A DNA stretch of 9,860 nt from an uncultured Fidelibacterota bacterium (GCA_913041075.1 CAJWGZ010000037.1:1-9860); one strand, 5' to 3'; counted from the first letter of the stretch, positions 1 to 7,330 are shown. Numbers and translations are program-made. The notes: generated by a model not told the origin, from the sequence alone.

Positions 1-2
1 TT

Positions 3-29
3 GAACTTCTTTCCTTTCAGGGGCAATAA
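3..29 (+). CDS. Possible 3' end of an upstream gene
   Basis: Reading in the third frame from base 3 gives eight codons (ELLSFQGQ) and a TAA at 27-29. Because the following genes are tightly packed on the same strand, an upstream operon member ending here is plausible. The stretch is too short to identify, and the first frame is also open from base 1 to 207, so this is only a possibility. Bases 30-88 hold no other feature that I can support and no clear promoter. Confidence 0.22.
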   Translation, partial: ELLSFQGQ

Positions 30-88
30 CCGTAATTTTTCAGAAATGGATAAACAAGAACTGGATAAACCTGGATCTGAACTGACAA

Positions 89-892
89 ATGAACCAAACT
101 GTCTCAGTCAAACTAGCATTTGGAGTGGTCATATTTTCTGTGCTCTCCTCGCTGGCAATAGCGTCAATTATTGCCGCGGCAGGCACCGTACAATCAAACG
201 AGCATAACCAAAACTTCTATAATTATACCGCCCTGTTTGTTGGGCAGGGCTTCATGGTTGTTCCCCTATTACTATTTTTAATCAGTAGAAAAGAGCCCAT
301 TCTTAGCCGGCTACGTATCCGGACAATAAGCTCTCCGGTTGTCTCTAGCGTAGTACTTATATCCTTGGGATTGATCCCTTTAGTGGATGAAATGGATCGC
401 ATCCTAGCATACGCATTTGAACACGAAAAAGTATTGACTGAACTATCAGATATTCTAATCATAGACTCGACACTTATTGGCCTATTATTAACAATAACTG
501 TGGTTATATTAGCACCGCTTGGTGAAGAGATACTTTTTAGAGGTTTTTTACAAAAACTGCTGGAAGAATCGTGGCAGGATATCACCCGCGCTGTATTGAT
601 AACCAGCCTATTTTTTGCATTCATACATATGAATCCAGTTTGGGTTATACAAATCTATTTCTTGGGTGTAATGCTTGGTTATCTGGCCTGGAAAACAGGT
701 TCAATATTAACTAGTCTAATCCTGCATAGCTTAAATAATGGTACGGCTCTATTCCTTACAAATTATTCAGACACTATCGAACCATATTATTTATGGAATA
801 ATCATGTATCACCTATTTTTCTTGCCCTGGGTGCTATCGCCTTGTGGGCTGGTTTTATACGCTTGAATAAAGTTGCAGGAGTGGTGGCATGA
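89..892 (+). CDS. CPBP family intramembrane metalloprotease (CAAX/Abi type)
   Basis: A 267-residue polytopic membrane protein with the three motifs of the CPBP (ABI/CAAX prenyl protease, Rce1-like) family. Motif 1 is GEEILFRG with E146, E147 and R151. Motif 2 is F176xxxH180. Motif 3 is H213xxN216. All predicted catalytic or metal-binding residues are therefore present, and the enzyme should cut substrates within the membrane. The substrate is unknown; bacterial members act in processing of peptides, protein maturation or bacteriocin immunity, and nothing here distinguishes these. Hydrophobic segments lie at about 8-32, 46-65, 84-98, 127-144, 166-180, 185-199 and 240-257. The ATG at 89 follows an in-frame TGA at 83-85 and has no good ribosome site. 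The first frame contains another hydrophilic start-like segment from ATG 46, so the exact N-terminus is uncertain. The stop codon overlaps the mgtE start in an ATGA, which implies translational coupling. Confidence 0.88.
   Translation: MNQTVSVKLAFGVVIFSVLSSLAIASIIAAAGTVQSNEHNQNFYNYTALFVGQGFMVVPLLLFLISRKEPILSRLRIRTISSPVVSSVVLISLGLIPLVDEMDRILAYAFEHEKVLTELSDILIIDSTLIGLLLTITVVILAPLGEEILFRGFLQKLLEESWQDITRAVLITSLFFAFIHMNPVWVIQIYFLGVMLGYLAWKTGSILTSLILHSLNNGTALFLTNYSDTIEPYYLWNNHVSPIFLALGAIALWAGFIRLNKVAGVVA
877..881 (+). promoter_or_regulatory. Shine-Dalgarno site of mgtE
   Basis: AGGAG lies seven bases before the ATG at 889. It supports 889 rather than the in-frame ATG at 901 as the mgtE start. It lies inside the end of the protease gene, consistent with coupled translation. 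Confidence 0.6.
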
Positions 893-2259
893 GACAGAAA
901 ATGATCAGCAATGAAATTATTATTCTGCGGGACACTTTTCGCCGTCTCTTAAGGCGCAAGGCGAATACTAATTTGACTAAGTTGATCGAAAAAACTCACC
1001 CTGCTGATATGGCTTTGCTGTTCCGCTTCTTCAGTGAAATTGAACAAAACGAACTATTTACAATAATGCGGCCCGGTGAACACACTGGTGAATTTTTAGG
1101 TGAACTTGATGAATTGATAATCAAACGATTAATTGAAAATGAAACACCGCAACATGTGGCAGACCTAATAGAATTCACCAGCTCAAATGATCAGGCGTCT
1201 ATACTTAGTGTAATCAATGAAGAAGCGTCGCAGGCTATTCTGGATCTATTAAAAAGTGAAGAACAAGAAGAAGTCGAAGAGATTATGGGCTACCCGGAAG
1301 ACAGTGCTGGTACGCTCATGTATACTGATGTATTTACGCTACACGAAAATACCTTAGCAAAGGAGGCAATTAACGTACTGCAGGATCACGAATCTTCAGA
1401 GATGGTATTTTACCTCTATGTTATTGATGACGGAGAAAGGTTGGTCGGTGTTATTTCTTTACGTGATCTGGTAACTACACCGCCAGATACTGAATTAAAG
1501 GCTATCATGATCAGGTCCCCGCATACTGTCCGCCCGGAAACTGACCAGGAAGAGGTTGCCAGAATTGTTTCTCAATATAATTATTTAGCTGTTCCTGTTA
1601 TCGATCAAGAAGGTCAATTGCTGGGAATAGTTACCGTGGATGAAATTGTGGATGTCATCCGGGAAGAAGCAACCGAGGATTTCTTACAAATGGCTGGCGC
1701 CGGTAAAGATCGAGAAATTCTCATGAAATCTTCATGGGATAATGCCCGCAGCCGTTTGCCTTGGCTCTTCGCCAGTTGGATCGGCGGTATATGCGCCGCG
1801 GCTGTAATCGGTATCTTCGACAACACCTTACAGGGAACCCTAGCTTTGGCTGCATTTATACCGGTAGTAATTGGAATGGGTGGTAATATCGGAACACAAA
1901 CATCAACATTGGTCGTTCGCGGTTTAGCTACTGGCAGGGTAAATGTGGGCAACAACATCAACATAATTTTCAAGGAAATCCGGGTGGGTATGATACTAGG
2001 TATTCTATATGGTTTATTATTAGGATTGTTCGCGATAATGCGTTTTGTGGATATTTCACCATACTTGGGCCTTGTGGTTGGTTTAGGTATCGCTAGTTCA
2101 ATGCTTATAGCAACTGCATTTGGGTCTCTGGTGCCATTACTACTGCACCGTATAGACGTCGATCCCGCTATCGCAACCGGGCCTTTTGTTACAACAAGTA
2201 TTGATATACTTGGAGTAGGCCTCTATCTTGGCATAGCAAAGATATTTCTGCCGGTTTAA
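889..2259 (+). CDS. mgtE: MgtE family magnesium channel/transporter
   Basis: This inner-membrane Mg2+ channel has the usual architecture and length of the family (456 aa). An acidic helical MgtE N domain covers roughly 20-130, a pair of CBS domains roughly 135-260, a connecting helix about 262-285, and a five-helix transmembrane domain 288-456. The family signature GGNIGTQ is at 331-337, followed by TLVVRGLATG. The pore helix motif DPAIATGPFVTTSIDILG (425-442) carries D439, which aligns with the Mg2+-coordinating aspartate of the Thermus MgtE pore. In the known structures, Mg2+ bound between the N and CBS domains closes the channel, and the many Asp/Glu residues here fit that. The gene starts in an ATGA overlap with the protease gene and ends one base before the glycosyltransferase start. 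No room exists for an M-box leader, so regulation is probably post-translational. Nothing is truncated. Confidence 0.96.
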   Translation: MRQKMISNEIIILRDTFRRLLRRKANTNLTKLIEKTHPADMALLFRFFSEIEQNELFTIMRPGEHTGEFLGELDELIIKRLIENETPQHVADLIEFTSSNDQASILSVINEEASQAILDLLKSEEQEEVEEIMGYPEDSAGTLMYTDVFTLHENTLAKEAINVLQDHESSEMVFYLYVIDDGERLVGVISLRDLVTTPPDTELKAIMIRSPHTVRPETDQEEVARIVSQYNYLAVPVIDQEGQLLGIVTVDEIVDVIREEATEDFLQMAGAGKDREILMKSSWDNARSRLPWLFASWIGGICAAAVIGIFDNTLQGTLALAAFIPVVIGMGGNIGTQTSTLVVRGLATGRVNVGNNINIIFKEIRVGMILGILYGLLLGLFAIMRFVDISPYLGLVVGLGIASSMLIATAFGSLVPLLLHRIDVDPAIATGPFVTTSIDILGVGLYLGIAKIFLPV

Positions 2260-2260
2260 C

Positions 2261-3361
2261 ATGGCCCTTACTTACCTTTTTTGGGGAAGTATCTGCGTAT
2301 ACCTTCTGTTCACATTGTACTTTACTACCGGTTTACACCGCTTAAGAAATAACAGCACCCCAAAATACCTTCCCAGGGTATCTGTTGTGGTAGCAGTACG
2401 AAATGAAGCTAGTACGCTACAGGAACTACTTAATAACCTAGTACAGCAAGATTATCCAAAGGGCAAGCTGGATATTACTATAGTAAGTGATCGATCCACA
2501 GATGGTACCTGGAATATTATTCAAGACTATGCACAATTGTACCCCACCGTACAGGGGATAAAAATTGAAAATTCCGATCCCCAGATGACGCCTAAAAAAC
2601 GCGCATTAACGCACGGCATTGAAAAAACAAACGGTGAGGTAATCATTTCAACCGATGGTGACTGTAGCGTGCCTGCTGGATGGATACGCAGTATGGTAGA
2701 GGCGTTTGATGATGATACAGGTATAGTAGTGGGTAGATCCACAATCGACACCACGAAACACTCTTTTCTGCATTACTATCAGGGCCTTGATTTTTTGGGT
2801 ATTATGGCAGCAAATGCCGGTGTTATTGGTTGGGGACAGGGTTGGTCCGGCTCCGGACAAAATATTGCCTACCGCAGAAAAGCGTTTGAACATGTAAATG
2901 GCTTTCAACCTGTAGCACAAAGACGGTCCGGAGACGATATGTATCTGGTACAATCCATATCCAAAGACTTCGGCATAAAGTTTAATGCGGATCCAGCTAG
3001 TTTTGTTATTACACAACCAGTAAATACTGTGAAAGAGTTCATCAATCAACGCACGCGCTGGTCATCTAACTCACGTTCATTATGGCAAACAAATATATTC
3101 TTCCTGTTCTTCTTAGTAATAGCGTTCATTTGTAACAGCGTGTTGCTGATCGGCTGGTTTATTAAACAGACGGTTTTTATAATGCCTTTATTGTTCATTA
3201 CTAAAATGATTAGTGATGGTTTAGTGCTTTTTACTGGTTCAGCCAGGCTAAACATTCCAATTCGCACAAAGGATTACCTAATCTGGAGCCTGCTGCAGCC
3301 ACTTTATATACCTTATGTTGGCATTATGGGTCTTGCAGGTCAGTTTCGATGGAAGGAATGA
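2261..3361 (+). CDS. Membrane-anchored family 2 glycosyltransferase
   Basis: A 366-residue inverting GT-A glycosyltransferase. One N-terminal helix (about 4-23) anchors it. The GT2 domain follows from about 38, opening with VSVVVAVRNEASTLQELL. The nucleotide-sugar motif is SDRSTDGT (76-83), the metal-binding DxD is D132-G-D134, the acceptor-side acidic motif is G224-D-D226, and QRTRW at 263-267 matches the QxxRW motif of processive-type members. Two or three further helices lie at about 278-301, 303-323 and 339-361. The catalytic face should be cytoplasmic, and the product is probably a lipid-linked or envelope glycan; donor and acceptor cannot be read from the sequence. QxxRW and the C-terminal helices recall cellulose/hyaluronan synthase-like enzymes, but the protein is short and has no PilZ domain. 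No ribosome site is visible; the start is one base after the mgtE stop. Confidence 0.9.
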   Translation: MALTYLFWGSICVYLLFTLYFTTGLHRLRNNSTPKYLPRVSVVVAVRNEASTLQELLNNLVQQDYPKGKLDITIVSDRSTDGTWNIIQDYAQLYPTVQGIKIENSDPQMTPKKRALTHGIEKTNGEVIISTDGDCSVPAGWIRSMVEAFDDDTGIVVGRSTIDTTKHSFLHYYQGLDFLGIMAANAGVIGWGQGWSGSGQNIAYRRKAFEHVNGFQPVAQRRSGDDMYLVQSISKDFGIKFNADPASFVITQPVNTVKEFINQRTRWSSNSRSLWQTNIFFLFFLVIAFICNSVLLIGWFIKQTVFIMPLLFITKMISDGLVLFTGSARLNIPIRTKDYLIWSLLQPLYIPYVGIMGLAGQFRWKE

Positions 3362-4071
3362 CCGCCAGGATGCGTGCTAAGCCTATTGTAATTTTCCTAC
3401 TGGCCAGTAGTATTTCTTTGACAGGTCAAGAATACAAAATAATGCTCTGGTCATTTCCTATTGTTGCGGTAAAAATGAATTCAGAAGCACCAGGGAAGAT
3501 TGCCTTTAAAACTGAATCTATTGGTATCATGGATTATATCTGGCCCCATGATAACAGTTATACCACGCATTATGATACAACCAATTTTGGATTGCGCCAT
3601 TTTTCCAAAAAGATCAAACAGGGCGACTTCAAGCAGAAACTATCATGTGACTTTAACAGTGATGATAGTACACTGATTTACAACGGCAACACTGTTCCTG
3701 TGCCTGATTCTGTCCAAACAATATTTACTCTGCTGGCACGTATTACAATTAATCCACTTGAATATATAGACACAAAGTGGTTCCCAATGGATCATGAGGG
3801 TTGTTCATATCGGGGGCGTTTCTTGTGGTCAGATACAGTAACTGTAAAGGCTATGGATAAAAACATTCTTTGCGATTATTTCCGGCTGGATCTTATTCCA
3901 AATGAGGATAATGAGTGTTTGCTTGAAAAATCTGATTATTTTATGAAAAATATCGTTGCAGAAAATACAGTTAGACAATTATGGGTGGAAAAAAACAATA
4001 ATAAACGTATTATTAAAGCAGCAGCCAAGGTGTATGGCTTAACGCTGGAAGCCATAATTCAAGATGGGTAA
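3349..4071 (+). CDS. Secreted DUF3108-like protein
   Basis: A protein of up to 240 residues. The N-terminus has basic residues, a hydrophobic run at 12-25 and a likely signal-peptidase site at SLTG/QEYK (26/27), so export to the periplasm is expected. It has the layout I associate with DUF3108: an opening strand and 'ESIGIMDYIWP', a central IPDSVQ-type segment (here VPVPDSVQTIFTLLARI, 116-132), then CDYFRLDLIP (175-184), and near the end LWVEKNNNKRIIKAAAK, matching the usual 'iW.s.D..r.P' strand. Function of the family is unknown; an open beta-barrel lipid- or glycan-binding role is a guess. Possible starts are ATG 3349, 3358 (ATGA overlap with the glycosyltransferase stop) and 3370; all leave the signal peptide intact. 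The gene overlaps the next one by eight bases. Family assignment is from memory of pattern and moderately sure; the gene itself is convincing. Confidence 0.72.
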   Translation: MEGMTARMRAKPIVIFLLASSISLTGQEYKIMLWSFPIVAVKMNSEAPGKIAFKTESIGIMDYIWPHDNSYTTHYDTTNFGLRHFSKKIKQGDFKQKLSCDFNSDDSTLIYNGNTVPVPDSVQTIFTLLARITINPLEYIDTKWFPMDHEGCSYRGRFLWSDTVTVKAMDKNILCDYFRLDLIPNEDNECLLEKSDYFMKNIVAENTVRQLWVEKNNNKRIIKAAAKVYGLTLEAIIQDG

Positions 4072-4450
4072 AAAAATATCATTCATTAAGCATTACAAAT
4101 TCCATATTTTTCTTTGGGTATTGATTGGCGTAGCTGTGGCTGTTGCACTACAATATGGTGTAGACGAAAAAATTGTGGTTTTTTCTACCCTGGTTCTGGG
4201 AATTTTTACACAAGTATTTGCTGGATTTGGTGCCTTGATTGCCATGATCCCTATCATTGGACCCATATTGATTAAAGTAGTAACCATACCGTTCTTTTGG
4301 ATGATCAATGCCCTGGGTCATGGGGTCAGTATCGTAGCAATCAAAAAAGGGTATACGAATGAATTGGTCAAATCACGGGTGCTGACTATTGCCTTGTTGA
4401 TCGGTATTGTCCTGGGGTATATCATGGGTAACTTAATACCGTTGCAATAG
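4064..4450 (+). CDS. Small four-helix membrane protein of unknown function
   Basis: A 128-residue very hydrophobic protein with a lysine/histidine-rich N-terminus (MGKKISFIKHYKFH). Probable membrane helices lie at about 14-30, 37-60, 64-93 (possibly a helical hairpin broken by the prolines in IPIIGPI) and 105-127. A short basic loop, AIKKGYTNELVKSR (92-105), precedes the last helix. I do not recognise a family or catalytic motif. Its start overlaps the end of the DUF3108-like gene by eight bases and it ends 15 bases before the AroQ-like gene, so co-expression with both is likely. Plausible roles include an accessory subunit for the glycosyltransferase or an envelope stress membrane protein, but neither is supported by motif evidence. 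Confidence 0.75.
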   Translation: MGKKISFIKHYKFHIFLWVLIGVAVAVALQYGVDEKIVVFSTLVLGIFTQVFAGFGALIAMIPIIGPILIKVVTIPFFWMINALGHGVSIVAIKKGYTNELVKSRVLTIALLIGIVLGYIMGNLIPLQ

Positions 4451-4465
4451 AGTAGAGACACAATC

Positions 4466-4906
4466 ATGAATATCCTTATTGTGCAAGGCCCAAATCTTAA
4501 TCTAGTTGGGGTGCGATCAGCAAAAATCGGAGAGCAGATAACGCTGGATAAAATAAATCGCGGTCTGCGCCAGCAGGCCAACAGACGCCCGGAAGAATTG
4601 GCGCTGAAAATTCTACAGACCCATAAGATCGAAAAGGCCATGACCACCATACACCGTAATCGTAAATGGGCAAATGGTATCATTCTAGCCCCTATGGCTT
4701 GGGCCCGCTATGAATATGCATTGCGGGACTGCCTGGATACCGTTGCTATACCAACAATTGAAGTCTTCTTAGCGGAGCAGTACGAATCAGTGGAAGACGA
4801 AGTTACATCTATTTTATCAGCGATTTGCCTGGACTCAATGAGCGGACATCCGCTTACCATATTTACCGATGCACTGGACCGACTTGTTAATCATTTAACT
4901 GAATGA
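4466..4906 (+). CDS. AroQ-fold protein (type II dehydroquinase homologue) lacking catalytic residues
   Basis: The 146-residue length, the opening GPNLNL (8-13), R17, the THxxE...TIH segment (52-63), ALRD (85-88) and IPTIEVFL (95-102) together match type II 3-dehydroquinate dehydratase. However, by hand alignment to the Mycobacterium tuberculosis enzyme, the catalytic tyrosine is G22, the active-site asparagine of NPG/NAGG is A75, the catalytic histidine of HTS is R81, the substrate-binding EVHxSN is EVFLAE (H to F101), and the HARExFR arginines are replaced by acidic or neutral residues (S108 to E112). Only the first arginine (R17) remains. It is thus unlikely to dehydrate 3-dehydroquinate and is better called a homologue than aroQ. 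The reading frame is intact with ordinary composition, so it is not a decaying pseudogene by appearance. It sits 15 bases after a small membrane protein gene and overlaps the M23 peptidase start in an ATGA. Confidence 0.82.
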   Translation: MNILIVQGPNLNLVGVRSAKIGEQITLDKINRGLRQQANRRPEELALKILQTHKIEKAMTTIHRNRKWANGIILAPMAWARYEYALRDCLDTVAIPTIEVFLAEQYESVEDEVTSILSAICLDSMSGHPLTIFTDALDRLVNHLTE

Positions 4907-5991
4907 TCCGCTTACCTTATTTATATTCACTGGTTCTCCTTGCCCTGTTTACCGGTTGCAGTACCCCGCCTGATTCATCCCCATCCGGATCACCTAAAAC
5001 ACCTTCCTTCGGTACGACAGGAAATGTATCAATTTTAACATTTTCAGAAGACAAATTCTCTGCCACTGTTACCATACCACATGGTTCACAATCAATAGAC
5101 CCAATTTTTACAAAGTTGATGGCAGACGATAATAGTGATGTACTGGATCAATATTTGGATGGTACAGTCAATGAAAATATTGCACCGGAAATCAAAGATG
5201 TAATCATTGCATCATTACCAGATGGTGCGTTGGATTATCGCGTTACAGAATTCACAACAGCGCCAAGTTCCAGTATTTTACAATTGGCATTAGACCGCAG
5301 TCTCATTGAGGCAATTGTATTGCCTATAATTAAGAAATATACCTATCCCGGTGCTGTCCCCATTCTGCCATTATTTTCTGTTTCAACTACGCCCCCCATT
5401 CTAAATGATCTAAAAAGGTTGAAATTACTTATACCATGTGAAAATGTATCCGTACCCAAACAACAGTTACTCTTGCCTAATGCGCCGCGGGCGTACAGGC
5501 ACGGCACGCACAGGGGCATTGATTTCTATGTTAACTGGGGGACGCCTGTCCGAGCAGTAGCCGACGGTGTAATAACTCGTGCGGAACACGATTATAAGGA
5601 AATGTCAGCAGATTTCAGGCTAGATGTTTTGGGTGATGCAAAAATACTGGGACGCACCCCTTCCGATGTTTTTGAACATCTGCTGTTAGGACAAGCAGTG
5701 TACATTGATCATGGTTTTGATTTGGTGCCCGGTTATCGTGTGGTCACCATATATGCGCATATGTCCCATATAAATTCCAGCATTACTGTTGGATCAACAG
5801 TGCGCCGCGGTGAGGTCATAGGCCAATCAGGGAATACAGGAACCAAAGATAGCACCCTTAAGAAAAAAACAGGTGCTCACCTACACTGGGAAATGATCTT
5901 ACAAAATAAAGCAGGCGAATATTACCTTGGTCAGGGTGAGAAATATGAGGTGTTATATACGTTTATGGAAAATTTATTCACCGATAATTAA
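4903..5991 (+). CDS. M23 family metallopeptidase lipoprotein (LytM-like)
   Basis: A 362-residue probable lipoprotein. The N-terminal signal runs to a lipobox-like FTGC with Cys19, followed by a Ser/Pro-rich linker (20-40), consistent with anchoring to a membrane facing the periplasm. An uncharacterised region spans about 41-190. The C-terminal M23 domain (about 196-350) has the full zinc and catalytic set: H203 and D207 in HRGIDF, H286 in YAHMS, and H326/H328 in AHLHW. Members cut peptide cross-links of peptidoglycan or regulate amidases; intact ligands favour an active endopeptidase. Compared with a typical LytM core there is an insertion of roughly 30-35 residues (about 229-262, with SADFRLDVLGDAKILG and PSDVFEHLLLG) between the ADGVI strand and the VYIDHG strand. 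Translation is coupled to the AroQ-like gene by an ATGA overlap. It is the last gene of the plus-strand cluster. Confidence 0.92.
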   Translation: MIRLPYLYSLVLLALFTGCSTPPDSSPSGSPKTPSFGTTGNVSILTFSEDKFSATVTIPHGSQSIDPIFTKLMADDNSDVLDQYLDGTVNENIAPEIKDVIIASLPDGALDYRVTEFTTAPSSSILQLALDRSLIEAIVLPIIKKYTYPGAVPILPLFSVSTTPPILNDLKRLKLLIPCENVSVPKQQLLLPNAPRAYRHGTHRGIDFYVNWGTPVRAVADGVITRAEHDYKEMSADFRLDVLGDAKILGRTPSDVFEHLLLGQAVYIDHGFDLVPGYRVVTIYAHMSHINSSITVGSTVRRGEVIGQSGNTGTKDSTLKKKTGAHLHWEMILQNKAGEYYLGQGEKYEVLYTFMENLFTDN

Positions 5992-5994
5992 GCA

Positions 5995-7269
5995 CTAATT
6001 ATTATCTATAAATTTCTCATTAACCACTATTTCATGATTTAATAGTAAGCGGTTGAATAAAACAGATTCACTTAATTGCGGTGTTATCTCAAGCTCTTTC
6101 TGCACATAGGCTTCCTTTAATAAGATTGTTTCAATAGCGCGGACTTTTTCATGTAGGTGCTTTTTATTAATATTATCATTATCAGAAACCCAGCGTACAG
6201 TTAAAAAGCGGTTCATTATATCCATCAGATTCTTTATCAGGGCAATAGGTGCATGGACCACAGCTACATTGATTTGACCATGGCGATTACTTTGATCTAC
6301 AAACCAGTTTAATGATAATTCTTCACCATCACACGTAGCAATCGGATGATCATAAGCAATATCAGACAAATCGTTAAAAATCATTTCTTTATAATCTGAA
6401 CCTGCTTCAATTTGCTGCCAAAGCCCAATGACTGCCAGCGTATCCAAGTTACAGTTATATGACCCGCGCAAATCCTTTACAAACTGATCCATTTTCTCGC
6501 TAAAAACACCATATTTACCATTACTTATAGCTTTTTCCACTGTTTCTACCGTATTTGTTGTTGTGATCTCTTTAATCGCTCCAACTTCCACAATATGATA
6601 TCCATATTTTGTCTTGATAGGTCCAATGATCGTATCTTCTTGTGCTGACCAAATAGCGTCATTGTAATTCTTTGGATATTCGCCGTATGGCAAATATCCC
6701 ACTTCACCATTGCGCAGTTTTAGCGAGGGCATTGTTGTATAAATAGACACCGCCTCATCAAAGTTTATATTTTTCAAACGCAATCGCTTTAACGCTATAT
6801 TAGCCAACTTTTGTGCTTCCACAGGCGTGCGTTCCGCTACGTGCCCCAGTGAAAATTTATGAAAGATAACTATTTCGCGTACAAAGCGTTCTATCTTTAA
6901 CAACTCATGTATCTTATAGGCAACGCTATCGGCCAATAATTCAGGGTTGATTACTTCCTTAATTAATAAGTTAATAAACAGCTGGTTCTTCTTTGTGGCC
7001 AGCGAATATAGCGCTTCCTGATCTAGGTTTATGTTTTCACGCTTGGCTTCTTGCGCAGCTAGTCGAATAGTAGCAAATTCCAAAATCTTTTCCCTACGGA
7101 TAGGTGTTTTTAATTTATAATACTCTGTTTGGCTAATACTGGAAAAAAACTCATTCGAGCGCAGTTTATTGCCATCAATCGTTACAACAACTGTAGAAGA
7201 ACTACTATCGCCACAAGAAAAAAAGAATAGAATAGCCGTGAGACTGGTAATTATAGTAAATCTATTCAT
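5995..7269 (-). CDS. Parvulin-type peptidyl-prolyl isomerase lipoprotein (SurA/PrsA-like)
   Basis: Starting at ATG 7269 the protein has 424 residues. It opens with a lipoprotein signal, MNRFTIITSLTAILFFFSCG, with the lipid-carrying cysteine at 19 and a serine linker. A helical SurA-like N-terminal region covers about 25-125. A parvulin rotamase domain covers about 130-230, with the hallmark order: a PVEAQKLA helix, NFDEAVSIYT, G-E-VGYLPYGEYPK, and the final strand GPIKTKYGYHIVEVG (GYHIV at 223-227). A helical C-terminal region follows. It should act in the periplasm on outer-membrane or secreted proteins as folding catalyst or chaperone. A longer open frame begins at 7335, but those extra codons run through a terminator hairpin and place 22 residues before a good lipoprotein signal, so 7269 is preferred. 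No ribosome site is evident; an AT-rich TATATAAA just upstream could be part of a promoter. Its stop lies three bases from the convergent peptidase stop. Confidence 0.9.
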   Translation of the reverse strand: MNRFTIITSLTAILFFFSCGDSSSSTVVVTIDGNKLRSNEFFSSISQTEYYKLKTPIRREKILEFATIRLAAQEAKRENINLDQEALYSLATKKNQLFINLLIKEVINPELLADSVAYKIHELLKIERFVREIVIFHKFSLGHVAERTPVEAQKLANIALKRLRLKNINFDEAVSIYTTMPSLKLRNGEVGYLPYGEYPKNYNDAIWSAQEDTIIGPIKTKYGYHIVEVGAIKEITTTNTVETVEKAISNGKYGVFSEKMDQFVKDLRGSYNCNLDTLAVIGLWQQIEAGSDYKEMIFNDLSDIAYDHPIATCDGEELSLNWFVDQSNRHGQINVAVVHAPIALIKNLMDIMNRFLTVRWVSDNDNINKKHLHEKVRAIETILLKEAYVQKELEITPQLSESVLFNRLLLNHEIVVNEKFIDNN

Positions 7270-7296
7270 CAGCGAAATTACAAGTTTTATATAAAT

Positions 7297-7324
7297 AAAA
7301 AGGGCAGCAAAAGCTGCCCTTTTT
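7297..7324 (-). terminator. Rho-independent terminator of the large secreted-protein gene
   Basis: A perfect 12-bp inverted repeat, AAAAAGGGCAGC and GCTGCCCTTTTT, flanks a four-base loop (7309-7312). Read on the minus strand, it gives a GC-rich stem core ending in a U run that continues into UAUUUAU. It lies 28 bases beyond the stop codon of the large gene (7352) and before the parvulin start (7269). The symmetry means it could also stop plus-strand transcripts, though no plus gene runs into it directly. Confidence 0.88.
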
Positions 7325-7330
7325 ATAAAC

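Noticed and set aside
1..207. First-frame open stretch from the window edge
   Set aside because: Past about base 95 it is the out-of-frame shadow of the protease gene, with Cys/Arg-rich non-membrane sequence. Only the short segment from 46 is of interest and is noted as a finding.
223..624. Minus-strand open frame opposite the CPBP protease
   Set aside because: Ser/Arg-rich composition without motifs, antisense to a gene with a clear family signature; a shadow.
880..895. M-box or other Mg2+ riboswitch before mgtE
   Set aside because: mgtE begins inside the preceding gene with an ATGA overlap, so there is no leader long enough to hold one.
2648..3049. Minus-strand open frame opposite the glycosyltransferase
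   Set aside because: No domain pattern, no ribosome site, and the plus strand encodes all GT2 motifs here.
4466..4906. Calling this gene a functional aroQ
   Set aside because: Family resemblance is clear, but the catalytic Tyr, Asn and His positions are all substituted, so assigning the enzymatic activity is not supported.
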